A stretch of 64,000 nt of DNA, taken from Oscillospiraceae bacterium. Lineage in GTDB: Bacteria > Bacillota > Clostridia > Oscillospirales > Oscillospiraceae. A model generated the notes under the pieces. The model did not search any database, was not told where the DNA came from, and saw only the letters and a list, made by a program, of their open reading frames with translations. Shown in pieces: positions 1-8,139 of this stretch. Both the position numbers and the translations under genes were made by a program. The stretch lies in NCBI GenBank assembly GCA_017436785.1, contig JAFSCK010000017.1, positions 16,022-80,021 on the forward strand. The letters are read 5' to 3'. Within the stretch, counting starts at the first letter, position 1; each line of letters opens with the position of its first letter.

Positions 1-1
1 C

Positions 2-172
2 GGCTTCACGGTTTCCTATCTGGTCTACCAGATCGGCACCCTGATCACTACCGGCTCCTTCGGCGCAGGTGTCCTGCCCGGCGCGATCATCGTGGCAGTC
101 ATCGTAGGCACCATCGTTTACCTCATTAAAGAGGCAGATAAAAAGCGGGCTGCTGCCACTGTGAAGAAATAA
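2..172 (+). CDS. feoB: FeoB-like ferrous iron transporter, C-terminal fragment cut by window edge
   Basis: An open frame runs in from the left edge and stops at 170-172, giving 56 residues. They form one hydrophobic stretch with the pattern VSYLVYQIGTL, a short glycine-rich turn, then a second hydrophobic helix and a lysine-rich tail (KEADKKRAAA). This resembles the last transmembrane hairpin of FeoB, the GTP-driven inner-membrane Fe(II) importer. The GTPase domain lies outside the window, so the name rests only on the tail and another polytopic membrane protein is possible. Confidence 0.55.
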   Translation, partial: GFTVSYLVYQIGTLITTGSFGAGVLPGAIIVAVIVGTIVYLIKEADKKRAAATVKK

Positions 173-180
173 TCTTTTGA

Positions 181-227
181 GGGACGACGATTCGTCGCCC
201 GCGGGCGGATAATATCCGCCCCTACAT
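181..227. repeat. Paired short palindromes (intergenic repeat)
   Basis: Two hairpins stand side by side: CGACGA/TCGTCG (185-197) inside a GGG/CCC clamp, and GGGCGGAT/ATCCGCCC (203-219) followed by CCTAC. The style (GC-rich arms, GTAGG/CCTAC edges) matches the other palindromic repeats scattered between genes here. Confidence 0.5.
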
Positions 228-257
228 CCGCAGACTGTAGATAATTCCAAAATTTTA

Positions 258-292
258 GGGACTGTTGCGTTGTTTTGCAACAGTCCCTTTTT
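258..292 (+). terminator. Rho-independent terminator of the FeoB-like gene
   Basis: An 11-bp perfect stem, GGGACTGTTGC (258-268) with GCAACAGTCCC (277-287), is followed by five T. It lies between convergent genes; on the minus strand the tail is weaker (AAAATTTT). Confidence 0.85.
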
Positions 293-295
293 GCA

Positions 296-586
296 TTACT
301 CTTCAAATTCCAGAACGTCCTTGAACTTCTCCTTGAAGATGGCGAAGACGGCATTCAGCACAGCCTCGTCCTCCACAGCCAGATAGTTCTCCACCTCTTC
401 GTCTACGGGTTCCACTTCCAGAATCACGACGGAGTCATCCTCCTCGTCCTCGGGCATCAGAACCAGATACTCCACACCTTCGTATTCGATGCAGTCCAGA
501 TATTCAAAGTTGACATCCTGACCGTTCTCGTCGGTGAGGGTGAGAATGCTGACTTCCTCTTCGGGCAGCAGGGTTTCGTTTTCCAT
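296..586 (-). CDS. DUF1292 family small acidic protein
   Basis: A 96-residue, strongly acidic protein of the DUF1292 (YrzB-like) type, common in Firmicutes and without a settled function. The core pattern is visible: an ILTLTDENGQDVNFEYLD strand segment, EYEGVEYLVLMPEDEEDD, VVILEV, then a C-terminal helix with NAVFAIFKEKF. The ATG at 586 is preceded by GGAGG at a good distance (GGAGGATATCCC-ATG). It is a single-gene unit that converges on the FeoB-like gene through the terminator at 258-292. Confidence 0.8.
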   Translation of the reverse strand: MENETLLPEEEVSILTLTDENGQDVNFEYLDCIEYEGVEYLVLMPEDEEDDSVVILEVEPVDEEVENYLAVEDEAVLNAVFAIFKEKFKDVLEFEE

Positions 587-691
587 GGGATATCCTCCTG
601 AAAAAGTATTCTGCCTTGATTATACTCCATAGCGCCGGGAAAAGCAAGCCGAAGCCGGGAGAAATCTTAAGAAATCTCCCGCAGCAATCTA

Positions 692-720
692 TTGCATTGT
701 GGTCTGTGGTATGGTAAAAT
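692..720 (+). promoter_or_regulatory. Sigma-A type promoter for the parvulin/C39 lipoprotein
   Basis: TTGCAT at 692-697 and TAAAAT at 715-720 with a 17-bp spacer. It lies upstream of the ATG at 758 and supports that start over earlier in-frame ATGs that fall inside the promoter. A GGGAGA/TCTCCC hairpin just upstream (about 657-680) may belong to the previous unit. Confidence 0.65.
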
Positions 721-757
721 CATAAATTATCGTCAAATAAAGGTAGTTGATTTCCCC

Positions 758-2815
758 ATGAAGAAAGTATATTTCGCCCTGCTTCTGGCATCGCTGATGC
801 TGCTGTACGGCTGCGGAAAGGAAGCTGCGCAGGAGACGAAGGCCGACCAGCGGTCTTGGTTCCACGGTGTCTCCGAGGAAGCCACGGAACCGGCCACAGA
901 GCCTGCCGTCGTACCCACGGTGCCGATGGATGGCGATCCGAAAGATGTGACCTGCAAGGGCAGCTATTCCGCGGAGCTGACGGATGCGGTCATTGCCACA
1001 GTTGGCGACGCGGAGCTGACCAATGAGCACCTGCAGGTCTGGTACTGGGCGGAGGTGGCCCAGTGGCAGCGGGAGCATCCGGAGGAGGGGCCGGATTTTC
1101 ACCAGAGTCTGGATACCCAGCCCTGTGAGATCGACAGCAGCGTCAATTCTTGGCAGCAGTATTTCCTGCGGCAGGCCCTGAACCGCTGGCATACCGCACA
1201 GGCTATGGTGACAGAAAGCAAGACACTCCCCCTGCCTACGGAGGAGGCCTACCGCCCCAATCTGAAAAACCATGAAAAATACCTGACAGACCAGCCTGCC
1301 ACCAAATATCTCTACGGCTACAATGCCTACTATTCCCCCAACACCCTCCATCAGGCGTATTTGGATGCCCTGCCGGACACTCTGGCAGCACTGGCAGAGG
1401 AAGCAGGCTACGCCAACGTTTCTGCCATGGCAAAGGAGGCCTTCGGCACCACCGAGGCTGGACTGCTGGACTATGCCGATACCCTGAACCGGGGCTACAT
1501 GTATTTTACCCATATGTCCTATTACATCGAACCCACGGCAGAGGAACTGGCAGTCTGGTACGAGGACCACAGCGGTGCATTCTCCTCTCAGGAGCAGCTG
1601 GTGGATATCCGTCATATGCTGCTGGTGCCGCAGAATGTGATCCTGGAAGAAAATGTCTGGCGTCCTGCGGATGCAGAGCCGGTCATCATCGAGACTGTGG
1701 AGATCCGGGAGGACGGCACGGTGAAGTGCTCCGAAAATGCGTGGCAGATCTGCGAAGAAGATGCCGAGGAAATGCTGGCAAAATGGAAGAAGGATGTCCG
1801 CTCCTCTGAGGCTACCTTTGCAGACCTCGCAAACAAAAATTCCGCCGATACCGGAACCGCTCTGGATGGCGGCGGCTATCAGGGCATCCGTAAGGGGCAG
1901 CTGATGGAGGCGCTGGATGCATGGTGCTTTGACCCTGCCCGGCAGAGTGGTGATACCACCATCATCCGCAGCGAATATGGTCTGCATGTGCTGTATTTCT
2001 CCCGAAGCTATTGCGCAGGTGAGGCTATGGCAGAGGATGCCTATTATCAGGAGCAGCAGCTTGCCCTGCTGGAAAATGCCCGTCAGACCTATCCCATGGA
2101 AGTGGAGTACAGCGCCATCACGCTGGCGGAAGCTGAGGCAGCCGTAGCTGCCGGGGATATCCTGTATCCTGATATTGCTCACGAACGGTTCCCGGAGGTC
2201 CCGCTGTACCTGCAGCAGGACTACGAGGGCACCATGTACGGCGGCTACCGTATCGTCACCAACGGCTGCGGCATCACCTCCATGGCCATGCTTGCCAGCT
2301 ACATGGCAGATGATGAACTGACGCCTCCGGAAATGTGCGCCCGGTATGGCCACTACAGCCACTCCAACGGCACCGACGGCATGATGTTCAACTATGAGCC
2401 TGCTGTCATGGGCTTCTACCTTCGGGAGAAGACTTACGATGCCAAGGTGGCCAAGGCGGCACTGGAAGAAGGCCAGATCGTCATTTCCCTCCAGCACCCC
2501 GGCTACTGGACCCGGGGCGGTCACTACATCGTCTGTGAAAGCATCGATGAAGACAGCTGGGTACAGGTCCGCGATTCCAATATCTATAACTATGGCAAGC
2601 TCCACACCCATAAAGAAGACCATCACAAGTGGGGAAATATTACCCCGAAATGCGCCGGCTACTGGATCTACGAGGATAAAGTGACCTCTATCCCCGCCTG
2701 CTGCCGCTGCGGCACCGAGGAAACCATTACGGACATCCTGCTGAAGGAAGCCTATACCTGCCGGAAATGCGGGCCGGCAATCCTGAGACGGAGCAGCTAT
2801 TTGCTGGGAGAATGA
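758..2815 (+). CDS. Lipoprotein with parvulin-type (PpiC) and C39-like peptidase domains plus C-terminal zinc ribbon
   Basis: A 685-residue protein starting at the ATG that opens a lipoprotein signal (MKKVYFALLLASLMLLYGC; Cys19 is the lipobox cysteine). After a helical SurA-like N-terminal region, residues about 281-418 look like a parvulin peptidyl-prolyl isomerase (VDIRHMLLVPQ, then GGGYQGIRKGQL and SEYGLHVLYF). Residues about 480-640 look like a C39-type papain fold: NGCGITSMAM with Cys504, GGHYIV with His589, and Asp606 in VRDSN. The last 40 residues hold a CxxC...CxxC zinc-ribbon pattern. Inference: surface-anchored, folding or trimming exported proteins or peptides. The combination is unusual. 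No partner gene is nearby and it stands alone between promoter and terminator. Confidence 0.75.
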   Translation: MKKVYFALLLASLMLLYGCGKEAAQETKADQRSWFHGVSEEATEPATEPAVVPTVPMDGDPKDVTCKGSYSAELTDAVIATVGDAELTNEHLQVWYWAEVAQWQREHPEEGPDFHQSLDTQPCEIDSSVNSWQQYFLRQALNRWHTAQAMVTESKTLPLPTEEAYRPNLKNHEKYLTDQPATKYLYGYNAYYSPNTLHQAYLDALPDTLAALAEEAGYANVSAMAKEAFGTTEAGLLDYADTLNRGYMYFTHMSYYIEPTAEELAVWYEDHSGAFSSQEQLVDIRHMLLVPQNVILEENVWRPADAEPVIIETVEIREDGTVKCSENAWQICEEDAEEMLAKWKKDVRSSEATFADLANKNSADTGTALDGGGYQGIRKGQLMEALDAWCFDPARQSGDTTIIRSEYGLHVLYFSRSYCAGEAMAEDAYYQEQQLALLENARQTYPMEVEYSAITLAEAEAAVAAGDILYPDIAHERFPEVPLYLQQDYEGTMYGGYRIVTNGCGITSMAMLASYMADDELTPPEMCARYGHYSHSNGTDGMMFNYEPAVMGFYLREKTYDAKVAKAALEEGQIVISLQHPGYWTRGGHYIVCESIDEDSWVQVRDSNIYNYGKLHTHKEDHHKWGNITPKCAGYWIYEDKVTSIPACCRCGTEETITDILLKEAYTCRKCGPAILRRSSYLLGE

Positions 2816-2886
2816 GAAAAAGACCACCCGCGGAATTTTGACTGCGCCGGATGAACGGTCCCGGCTTGTGCAGACTGCATAACAAT

Positions 2887-2922
2887 GCCCCTGTGTAGCG
2901 ATGATCCTACACAGGGGCTTTT
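2887..2922 (+). terminator. Rho-independent terminator
   Basis: 12-bp perfect stem GCCCCTGTGTAG (2887-2898) / CTACACAGGGGC (2907-2918) followed by TTTT, 70 bases after the lipoprotein stop. Confidence 0.85.
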
Positions 2923-2969
2923 GCTGTTCAGCTTTGCTGAATTGAAAGCGTTTACCGGAGGGCATGCCA

Positions 2970-4001
2970 TTACTTCCCAACGGGTTCCGGCAGGGAAATG
3001 GTTCTGGGTGTTTTGGGGGCGGGGCCGCAGGAGGCGCGGAGGACCAGCTCTGCATGAAGCAGATGGGTGCTCAGGGGGACACCGTTGAGCTGGCAGGACA
3101 GGGCGTAGAAGGCGCTTTTGCCCAATGCCGGGCGGTTCTGCCGGATGGTGCTTAGGGGGGGATTGGTATAGCGGCAGATGGGGATATCATCGTAGCCCAG
3201 AATGCTGATGTCCTCCGGGACCCGCAGACCCAGCTCGTTGCAGTAGAACAGGGCGCTATGGGCCAGAATGTCATGGCTGCACAAAATGGCGGTGCAGCCG
3301 TTTTTCAGCAGCCGGGGCAGATGCTGTGACAGGCAGACATTTACATGGAAGGCGTTGCCCATGACACTGTCATCCGCAGGCAGGCCGAGATTGGTCATGA
3401 CCCGCTGGAAGGATAGATAACGCTGCTGGTAGACATAGGCTTCCAGCGCGCTGCTTAAGTAGCCAATCTTGGTATGGCCGAGGCTGCGCAGGTGCTTGAT
3501 GGCCAGCGCAATGCTCTCCATGATGTCCACGCCGATGCTGGTGACGTTGGGATTGCCGCTGACATGGTTGTCGTAAAGAACTGTGGGGGTGCGGCAGGTC
3601 TCAAATTCTGTGATCCAAGGGTCCAGCAGAGACAGTCCGAGGAACAGACCGCCGCAGTAGTTTTCCCGCATCATATATTCGTCGTAGCGGATCTCCTGCT
3701 GCAATTGCAGGGTCAAAGGAACGATCTCTACCTGAAAACCAGCCGGTTCCGCGGCCTGACGGAAGCCTACGATAATATCATAGCCGAAATCCTCCGGCTT
3801 GGTATATTCCATGTTTAAAATAAAGACAGCCAGCCGGGGCGCCGCATTGCTGCGGTTTAAGCGGGAGTAGCCCAGCTCCACTGCTTTTTCCAGCACAGCC
3901 TGCTGCATTTTCTTACTGACATCCTTGGCACCATTGAGCGCCTTGGAAACGGTTCCTTTGGAAATTCCCAGCTCCTGTGCGATATCGTCCAGTGTCGCCA
4001 A
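2970..4001 (-). CDS. LacI-family transcriptional regulator (maltose/alpha-glucan type)
   Basis: A 343-residue LacI/GalR repressor. Residues 1-55 form the helix-turn-helix and hinge (MATLDDIAQELGISKGTVSK, then EKAVELGYSRLNR). The rest is a periplasmic-binding-protein-like sugar sensor (VTSIGVDIMESIALAIKHL; GHTKIGYLSS; PEDISILGYDDIPICRYTNP). The start codon is TTG (4001-3999) behind AGGGGGTGAGG. The gene faces the debranching/alpha-glucosidase/MalQ genes, so it probably controls them and the downstream importer in response to maltose or maltodextrin. The effector is inferred from neighbours only. A GTTTCG/CGAAAC inverted repeat lies between the divergent promoters. Confidence 0.88.
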   Translation of the reverse strand: MATLDDIAQELGISKGTVSKALNGAKDVSKKMQQAVLEKAVELGYSRLNRSNAAPRLAVFILNMEYTKPEDFGYDIIVGFRQAAEPAGFQVEIVPLTLQLQQEIRYDEYMMRENYCGGLFLGLSLLDPWITEFETCRTPTVLYDNHVSGNPNVTSIGVDIMESIALAIKHLRSLGHTKIGYLSSALEAYVYQQRYLSFQRVMTNLGLPADDSVMGNAFHVNVCLSQHLPRLLKNGCTAILCSHDILAHSALFYCNELGLRVPEDISILGYDDIPICRYTNPPLSTIRQNRPALGKSAFYALSCQLNGVPLSTHLLHAELVLRASCGPAPKTPRTISLPEPVGK

Positions 4002-4036
4002 GTCCTCACCCCCTGAAAATTGGAAAATTTAAACGT

Positions 4037-4065
4037 ATTATAACATATGACTTTTCAAAATGCAA
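4037..4065 (-). promoter_or_regulatory. Promoter of the LacI regulator gene
   Basis: Read on the minus strand: TTGCAT (4065-4060), 17 bp, TATAAT (4042-4037). It is close to consensus. Confidence 0.75.
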
Positions 4066-4102
4066 AGGAAATTTGTAAAAAATGCACAAATTGTTTCGGA
4101 CG

Positions 4103-4120
4103 GTTTCGGAAATGCGAAAC
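4103..4120. promoter_or_regulatory. Candidate operator between divergent promoters
   Basis: Inverted repeat GTTTCG-6 bp-CGAAAC. A further GTTTCGGA half site lies just to the left (4093-4100). Similar CGAAA/TTTCG pairs occur at 9620-9631 and 9825-9838, around the importer promoter of the same locus. This is consistent with one LacI-type regulator binding all three, which is an inference. Confidence 0.5.
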
Positions 4121-4196
4121 GCTTGGAAGATATAGATAAAAAGAAAAGACTAAAATTGTGCTAAATGCTGAAAATGGAATGGGAGAAGAATGCTGG

Positions 4197-4225
4197 TTGA
4201 CGAAAAAACAGAAACGCAATATACT
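4197..4225 (+). promoter_or_regulatory. Promoter of the glucan-degradation genes
   Basis: TTGACG (4197-4202), 17 bp, TATACT (4220-4225), about 90 bases before the debranching enzyme start. A half site ACGAAAC lies downstream near 4243. Apart from these elements the 4002-4317 gap shows nothing else I can name. Confidence 0.7.
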
Positions 4226-4317
4226 AAAGAAATACAAAACATTACGAAACTTTCTTCTTCCGGCAGCTGCTTGCTTCGGAGAAAGGCGTATGGAATAGAG
4301 AAAAGGAGGGGGATCTT

Positions 4318-6255
4318 ATGGGCTATTTCTGCGGAAAGCAGGATATGCAGACCCTATCTGCAGCACAAAGATCGTCTTTTTTGCTGAGCAACGGACTGGG
4401 CGGTTACGCCAGCTTGACGGCAGCATACTCGGTTCCCCGGTGCGATCAGGGTATTCTGGTGGCGGCGGTGAAGGCTCCCAATGAACGGATCACTATGGTG
4501 CACCGGATGCGGGAAACCTTAAAGCTGGGGCAGCGGCAGATCTACCTGTCCTCTCAGAGCTTTGCGGGACGGCGGCTGCAGGAGGATGGGTACCGGTACC
4601 TGTCGGGCTTTGCCTATGAATATCTTCCGGTATGGACCTATCAGGAGCGGGGCGTTACGGTCAAGCGGACACTGTGCATGGTGCAGGAGAAGAATACCGC
4701 AGTGCTGTTCTATGAGATCGAGAACCGGTCAGAAGGTGACTGCACCTTGCAGGCAGAGCCCTTCCTGAAATTTGCGCCCAAGGAAGAAGCCTTGCTGCAG
4801 GCAAAGGAATTTACCTATCAGCGGGGGCAGATCACGGATGGAAAATATACCCTGTATCTGAGCACCGACGGCAATATCCGCAAGCGCAGTGCTGTCTGGC
4901 AGACCCTTGCTTACCCTGAGGATGCCAAGGACGGACGGCCTGACCGCGGCCTGACCGGCTGCTGCTGCCGGATCACGAAGACCATTCCGGCGGGAAGCAG
5001 CGGAAAACTCAGCATCGTGTTTTCTATGGAGCCAAAGCCTGCCGCAGCAGAAAAGCTATTGGCGGAGGCACTGGCCTATCAGAAAAAGCTGGACGAAGCG
5101 TGCCCCTTTACCGATCCCATGGCCCGGCGGCTGGCCCGGAGCGCCGACGCCTACATTGCCCGGCGGGATTCCACTGGGGAGAAGACCATTCTGGCAGGCT
5201 ACCCCCTGTTCAGCGACTGGGGACGGGATACCATGATCGCCCTGCCGGGCTGCTGTCTGGCGACCGGACGGTATGACGATGCCAAGAGCATTCTGCGGAC
5301 CTTCCTTGCCTATGAAAAGGACGGTCTGGTACCGAATCTGTTCCCGGAGGGCGAAAGCCAGCCGATGTATAATACGGTAGATGCGGCCCTGTTGCTGATC
5401 GACAGCCTGTGGCAATATGTCCGGCGCACAGCGGATAAGGATTTTGTCCAGGAAGCATGGCCTGTTATGGAGCGGATCGTTGCGAATTACCGCAAGGGTA
5501 CCCACCATTCTATTGGCATGGACAGCGACGGCCTGATCTTTGCCGGCGGCGGTCTGGATCAGGTGACATGGATGGATGTCTGTGTCAACGGCCATTTGCC
5601 TACCCCCCGCCATGGCAAGCCGGTGGAGATCAATGCCTACTGGTATAACGCCCTGCGGATCATGGATGCGCTGGCAAAGGAGCTTTCTCTGGATGGGAAG
5701 GATTACGCTGTACTGGCGGAGCGGGTCAAGGCTTCCTTCTGTGAGAAATTCTATATGGAAGACAGGGGCTATCTGAAGGATGTGCTCTCCGGCACTGCTG
5801 CCGACACCCAGCTGCGCTGCAACCAGATCTGGGCAGTGTCCATGGCATTTACCATGCTGAGCCCGGAGCAGGAGAAAAACGTGGTGGAGACGGTGTTCCG
5901 GCACCTGTATACCCCTTGCGGATTGCGGACCTTGTCCCCGGAGGATCCGGAGTATCATCCTACCTACGGCGGCGCACAGGTGCAGCGGGATATGGCCTAC
6001 CATCAGGGCACCACATGGGTCTTCCCTATGGGCGGCTATTATTTGGCCTATTTGAAGGTCCATGGCTACAGTGAGGAGGCTGTTCGGTATGTCCGGCAGC
6101 AGCTATCCGCGCTGGAAAGCATGATGGCAGAGGGCTGCATGGGCCAGCTGCCGGAAATCTACGACGGCCAGTTCCCCGGTGAGGGCAAGGGCTGCTTTGC
6201 GCAGGCATGGAGCGTAGGCGAAATGCTGCGGGTCTTTGAGGCACTGGAAAAATGA
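4318..6255 (+). CDS. Glycogen debranching enzyme, amylo-alpha-1,6-glucosidase type
   Basis: A 645-residue protein of the archaeal/bacterial GDE type (GH133-like). The N-terminal half is a beta-sandwich that starts near residue 20 (SSFLLSNGLGGYASLTAAYS). The C-terminal (alpha/alpha)6 barrel carries the family signature ILAGYPLFSDWGRDTMIALP, followed by GLVPNLFPEGES, TWMDVCVNG and VEINAYWYNAL. It would remove alpha-1,6 branches from glycogen or starch remnants in the cytoplasm; there is no signal peptide. The ATG follows AAAAGGAGGGGG. It is first in a set with the GH13 glucosidase and MalQ, and these together convert branched maltodextrins to glucose and longer chains. Confidence 0.9.
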   Translation: MGYFCGKQDMQTLSAAQRSSFLLSNGLGGYASLTAAYSVPRCDQGILVAAVKAPNERITMVHRMRETLKLGQRQIYLSSQSFAGRRLQEDGYRYLSGFAYEYLPVWTYQERGVTVKRTLCMVQEKNTAVLFYEIENRSEGDCTLQAEPFLKFAPKEEALLQAKEFTYQRGQITDGKYTLYLSTDGNIRKRSAVWQTLAYPEDAKDGRPDRGLTGCCCRITKTIPAGSSGKLSIVFSMEPKPAAAEKLLAEALAYQKKLDEACPFTDPMARRLARSADAYIARRDSTGEKTILAGYPLFSDWGRDTMIALPGCCLATGRYDDAKSILRTFLAYEKDGLVPNLFPEGESQPMYNTVDAALLLIDSLWQYVRRTADKDFVQEAWPVMERIVANYRKGTHHSIGMDSDGLIFAGGGLDQVTWMDVCVNGHLPTPRHGKPVEINAYWYNALRIMDALAKELSLDGKDYAVLAERVKASFCEKFYMEDRGYLKDVLSGTAADTQLRCNQIWAVSMAFTMLSPEQEKNVVETVFRHLYTPCGLRTLSPEDPEYHPTYGGAQVQRDMAYHQGTTWVFPMGGYYLAYLKVHGYSEEAVRYVRQQLSALESMMAEGCMGQLPEIYDGQFPGEGKGCFAQAWSVGEMLRVFEALEK

Positions 6256-6265
6256 TTGTTAGAAG

Positions 6266-6392
6266 TTGTTATCGCGAACCAGTCCGCAGACTGGTGTGGC
6301 GATCTCCTGTATAATGGGATTACCTGTTATTTCAGAATGATCAATGAAGATTCAGGAGATTGCCACGTCGCTGCCGCTCCTCGCAATGACAT
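6266..6392. repeat. Modular palindromic repeat, TGTCATTGCGA family, copy 1
   Basis: Left arm of the CCAGTCCGCAGACTGG type (slightly decayed start GTTATCGCGAACCAG), a divergent centre, then CAGGAGATTGCCACGTCGC and an end TCGCAATGACAT. The outer ends are inverted copies of each other. It occupies the gap between the debranching enzyme and the GH13 gene. Confidence 0.75.
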
Positions 6393-6416
6393 GTATTTTA
6401 CGAAAAGTGAGGCTTT

Positions 6417-8060
6417 ATGGCAAAACTGAAATTAGACAAAACCAAATGGGGCTGGTGGCAGTCTGCCGTCTTCTACCAGATCTATCCCAAGAGCTTTCTG
6501 GATACCAACGGCGACGGCGTGGGTGATCTGAAGGGCATTATTTCCAAGCTGGACTATCTGGAAAACTTAGGCATCGACGGCATCTGGATGTCTCCTGTGT
6601 GTGCATCCCCTCAGGTGGACAACGGCTATGACATCTCCGATTACTGCGCCATCGATCCCATGTTCGGCACACTGGAGGACATGGACACCCTGATCGCCGA
6701 GGCGAAGAAGCGGGGTATCTCCATCATTCTGGACTTGGTGCTGAACCATTGCTCCGAACAGCATCAGTGGTTCCAAGAGGCCCTGAAGGGCCGGGACAAT
6801 CCCTATCATGACTACTTCATCTGGCGGGATGGGGAACCGGATTGCCCGCCCAATGAGATGCGGGCCACCTTCGGCGGCTCTGCATGGACCTACGTGCCGG
6901 AGCTGAAGCAGTGGTATTTCCACCAGTTTGCGGTGGAGCAGCCGGACCTGAACTGGGAGAATCCGGAAATGCGCCGGGAGCTGTATCAGACCATCCGCTT
7001 CTGGGTGGACCGGGGCGTGGAGGGCTTCCGTCTGGATGTCATCGACCAGATCGGCAAGGATGCCGACAAGCAGATCACCAACAACGGGCCCCGGCTCCAT
7101 GAATACCTGCGGGAGCTGTCTGCCGAGGCCTTCAAGGAGGAAGGCTTGGTATCCGTGGGTGAGGCTTGGGGCGCTGATACGGAGCGGGCCAAGCTCTACA
7201 GTGCCCCCGATGCCAGCGAGCTGTCCATGGTGTTCCAGTTTGAACACATCTGCTTGGATCAGGAGCCCGGCAAGGATAAGTGGGACACCATCCCCTTGAG
7301 CCTGCCGAAGCTGAAACAGTGCTACGACCGCTGGCAGCGGGAGCTCCACGGCAAGGGCTGGAACAGCCTGTTCCTGAACAACCACGACCTGCCCCGTACC
7401 GTGTCCCGCTGGGGCAATGACGGGAAATACCGGGTGGAATCTGCCAAAATGCTGGCCACCATGCTCCATGGCATGGAGGGAACGCCCTACATCTTCCAAG
7501 GCGAAGAGCTGGGCATGACCAATATCCGGCTGGATATCCAGCAGCATGTGGACATTGAGACTTTGAATGTCTACAAGGAGCGCCTCGAACAGGGATATGA
7601 TCCTGAGGAGGTCATGGCTTCCATTCACGCCAGAAGCCGGGACAACGCCCGGACTCCCATGCAGTGGACGGCAGGGGAGAAGGCAGGCTTCACCACCGGA
7701 AAGGCTTGGATGCCCCTGAATCCCAACCATACCGAGATCAACGCAGAGGCTGCGCTGGCTGACCCTGATTCCGTCTTCCATTATTACCGGAAGCTCATCG
7801 AGCTGCGCAAGAGCAAGGATGTCTTCCGCAGCGGCAGCTTTACCCTGCTGTGCCCCGAGGATGAGAATATCTTCGCTTACACCCGGGATACAGAGAAGGA
7901 ACATCTGCTGGTGGTCTGTAACTTTACGGACAAGACCCTGCCCTTCGACGCACCGGAGAACTTCCGGGGCGCGGAGATGATCCTCAGCAACTACAATGAC
8001 GGCTGCAGCGAACTGCTGCCCTATGAGGCGGTCATGCTGTATTACGAAGATGTGGAATAA
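6417..8060 (+). CDS. GH13 alpha-glucosidase (oligo-1,6-glucosidase / dextran glucosidase group)
   Basis: A 547-residue cytoplasmic GH13 enzyme. Conserved regions are in order: DLVLNH, GFRLDVID with the nucleophile Asp207, VGEAWG with the acid/base Glu249, and NNHDLPR with Asp324. The Val after the nucleophile (LDVID) is typical of enzymes acting on alpha-1,6-linked oligosaccharides, and NNHDLPRTVSRWG is typical of glucan 1,6-glucosidases. It probably hydrolyses isomaltose/panose-type fragments released by the debranching enzyme; trehalose-6-phosphate hydrolase is a less likely alternative. The ribosome site is weak (GTGAGG). It lies between repeat copies, in the same direction as its neighbours. 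Confidence 0.9.
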   Translation: MAKLKLDKTKWGWWQSAVFYQIYPKSFLDTNGDGVGDLKGIISKLDYLENLGIDGIWMSPVCASPQVDNGYDISDYCAIDPMFGTLEDMDTLIAEAKKRGISIILDLVLNHCSEQHQWFQEALKGRDNPYHDYFIWRDGEPDCPPNEMRATFGGSAWTYVPELKQWYFHQFAVEQPDLNWENPEMRRELYQTIRFWVDRGVEGFRLDVIDQIGKDADKQITNNGPRLHEYLRELSAEAFKEEGLVSVGEAWGADTERAKLYSAPDASELSMVFQFEHICLDQEPGKDKWDTIPLSLPKLKQCYDRWQRELHGKGWNSLFLNNHDLPRTVSRWGNDGKYRVESAKMLATMLHGMEGTPYIFQGEELGMTNIRLDIQQHVDIETLNVYKERLEQGYDPEEVMASIHARSRDNARTPMQWTAGEKAGFTTGKAWMPLNPNHTEINAEAALADPDSVFHYYRKLIELRKSKDVFRSGSFTLLCPEDENIFAYTRDTEKEHLLVVCNFTDKTLPFDAPENFRGAEMILSNYNDGCSELLPYEAVMLYYEDVE

Positions 8061-8071
8061 AATCGTATAAA

Positions 8072-8099
8072 GTAGGGTGGGGTCATGACCCTGCCCTAC
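8072..8099. repeat. GTAGGG-GGGGTCATGACCCC-CCCTAC palindrome, copy
   Basis: A 28-base near-perfect palindrome with two mismatches from the commonest form (GTAGGGTGG.. and ..CTGCCCTAC). It recurs about ten times in the window, always between genes. Confidence 0.7.
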
Positions 8100-8139
8100 A
8101 TAGCGCATATTGTCACTACACAAAAAAGGAGAAACGACG

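Noticed and set aside
689-3055. A very long open frame on the minus strand across the lipoprotein gene
   Set aside because: It mirrors the third-position GC bias of the real plus-strand gene, has no family pattern, no ribosome site, and runs over the promoter and terminator.
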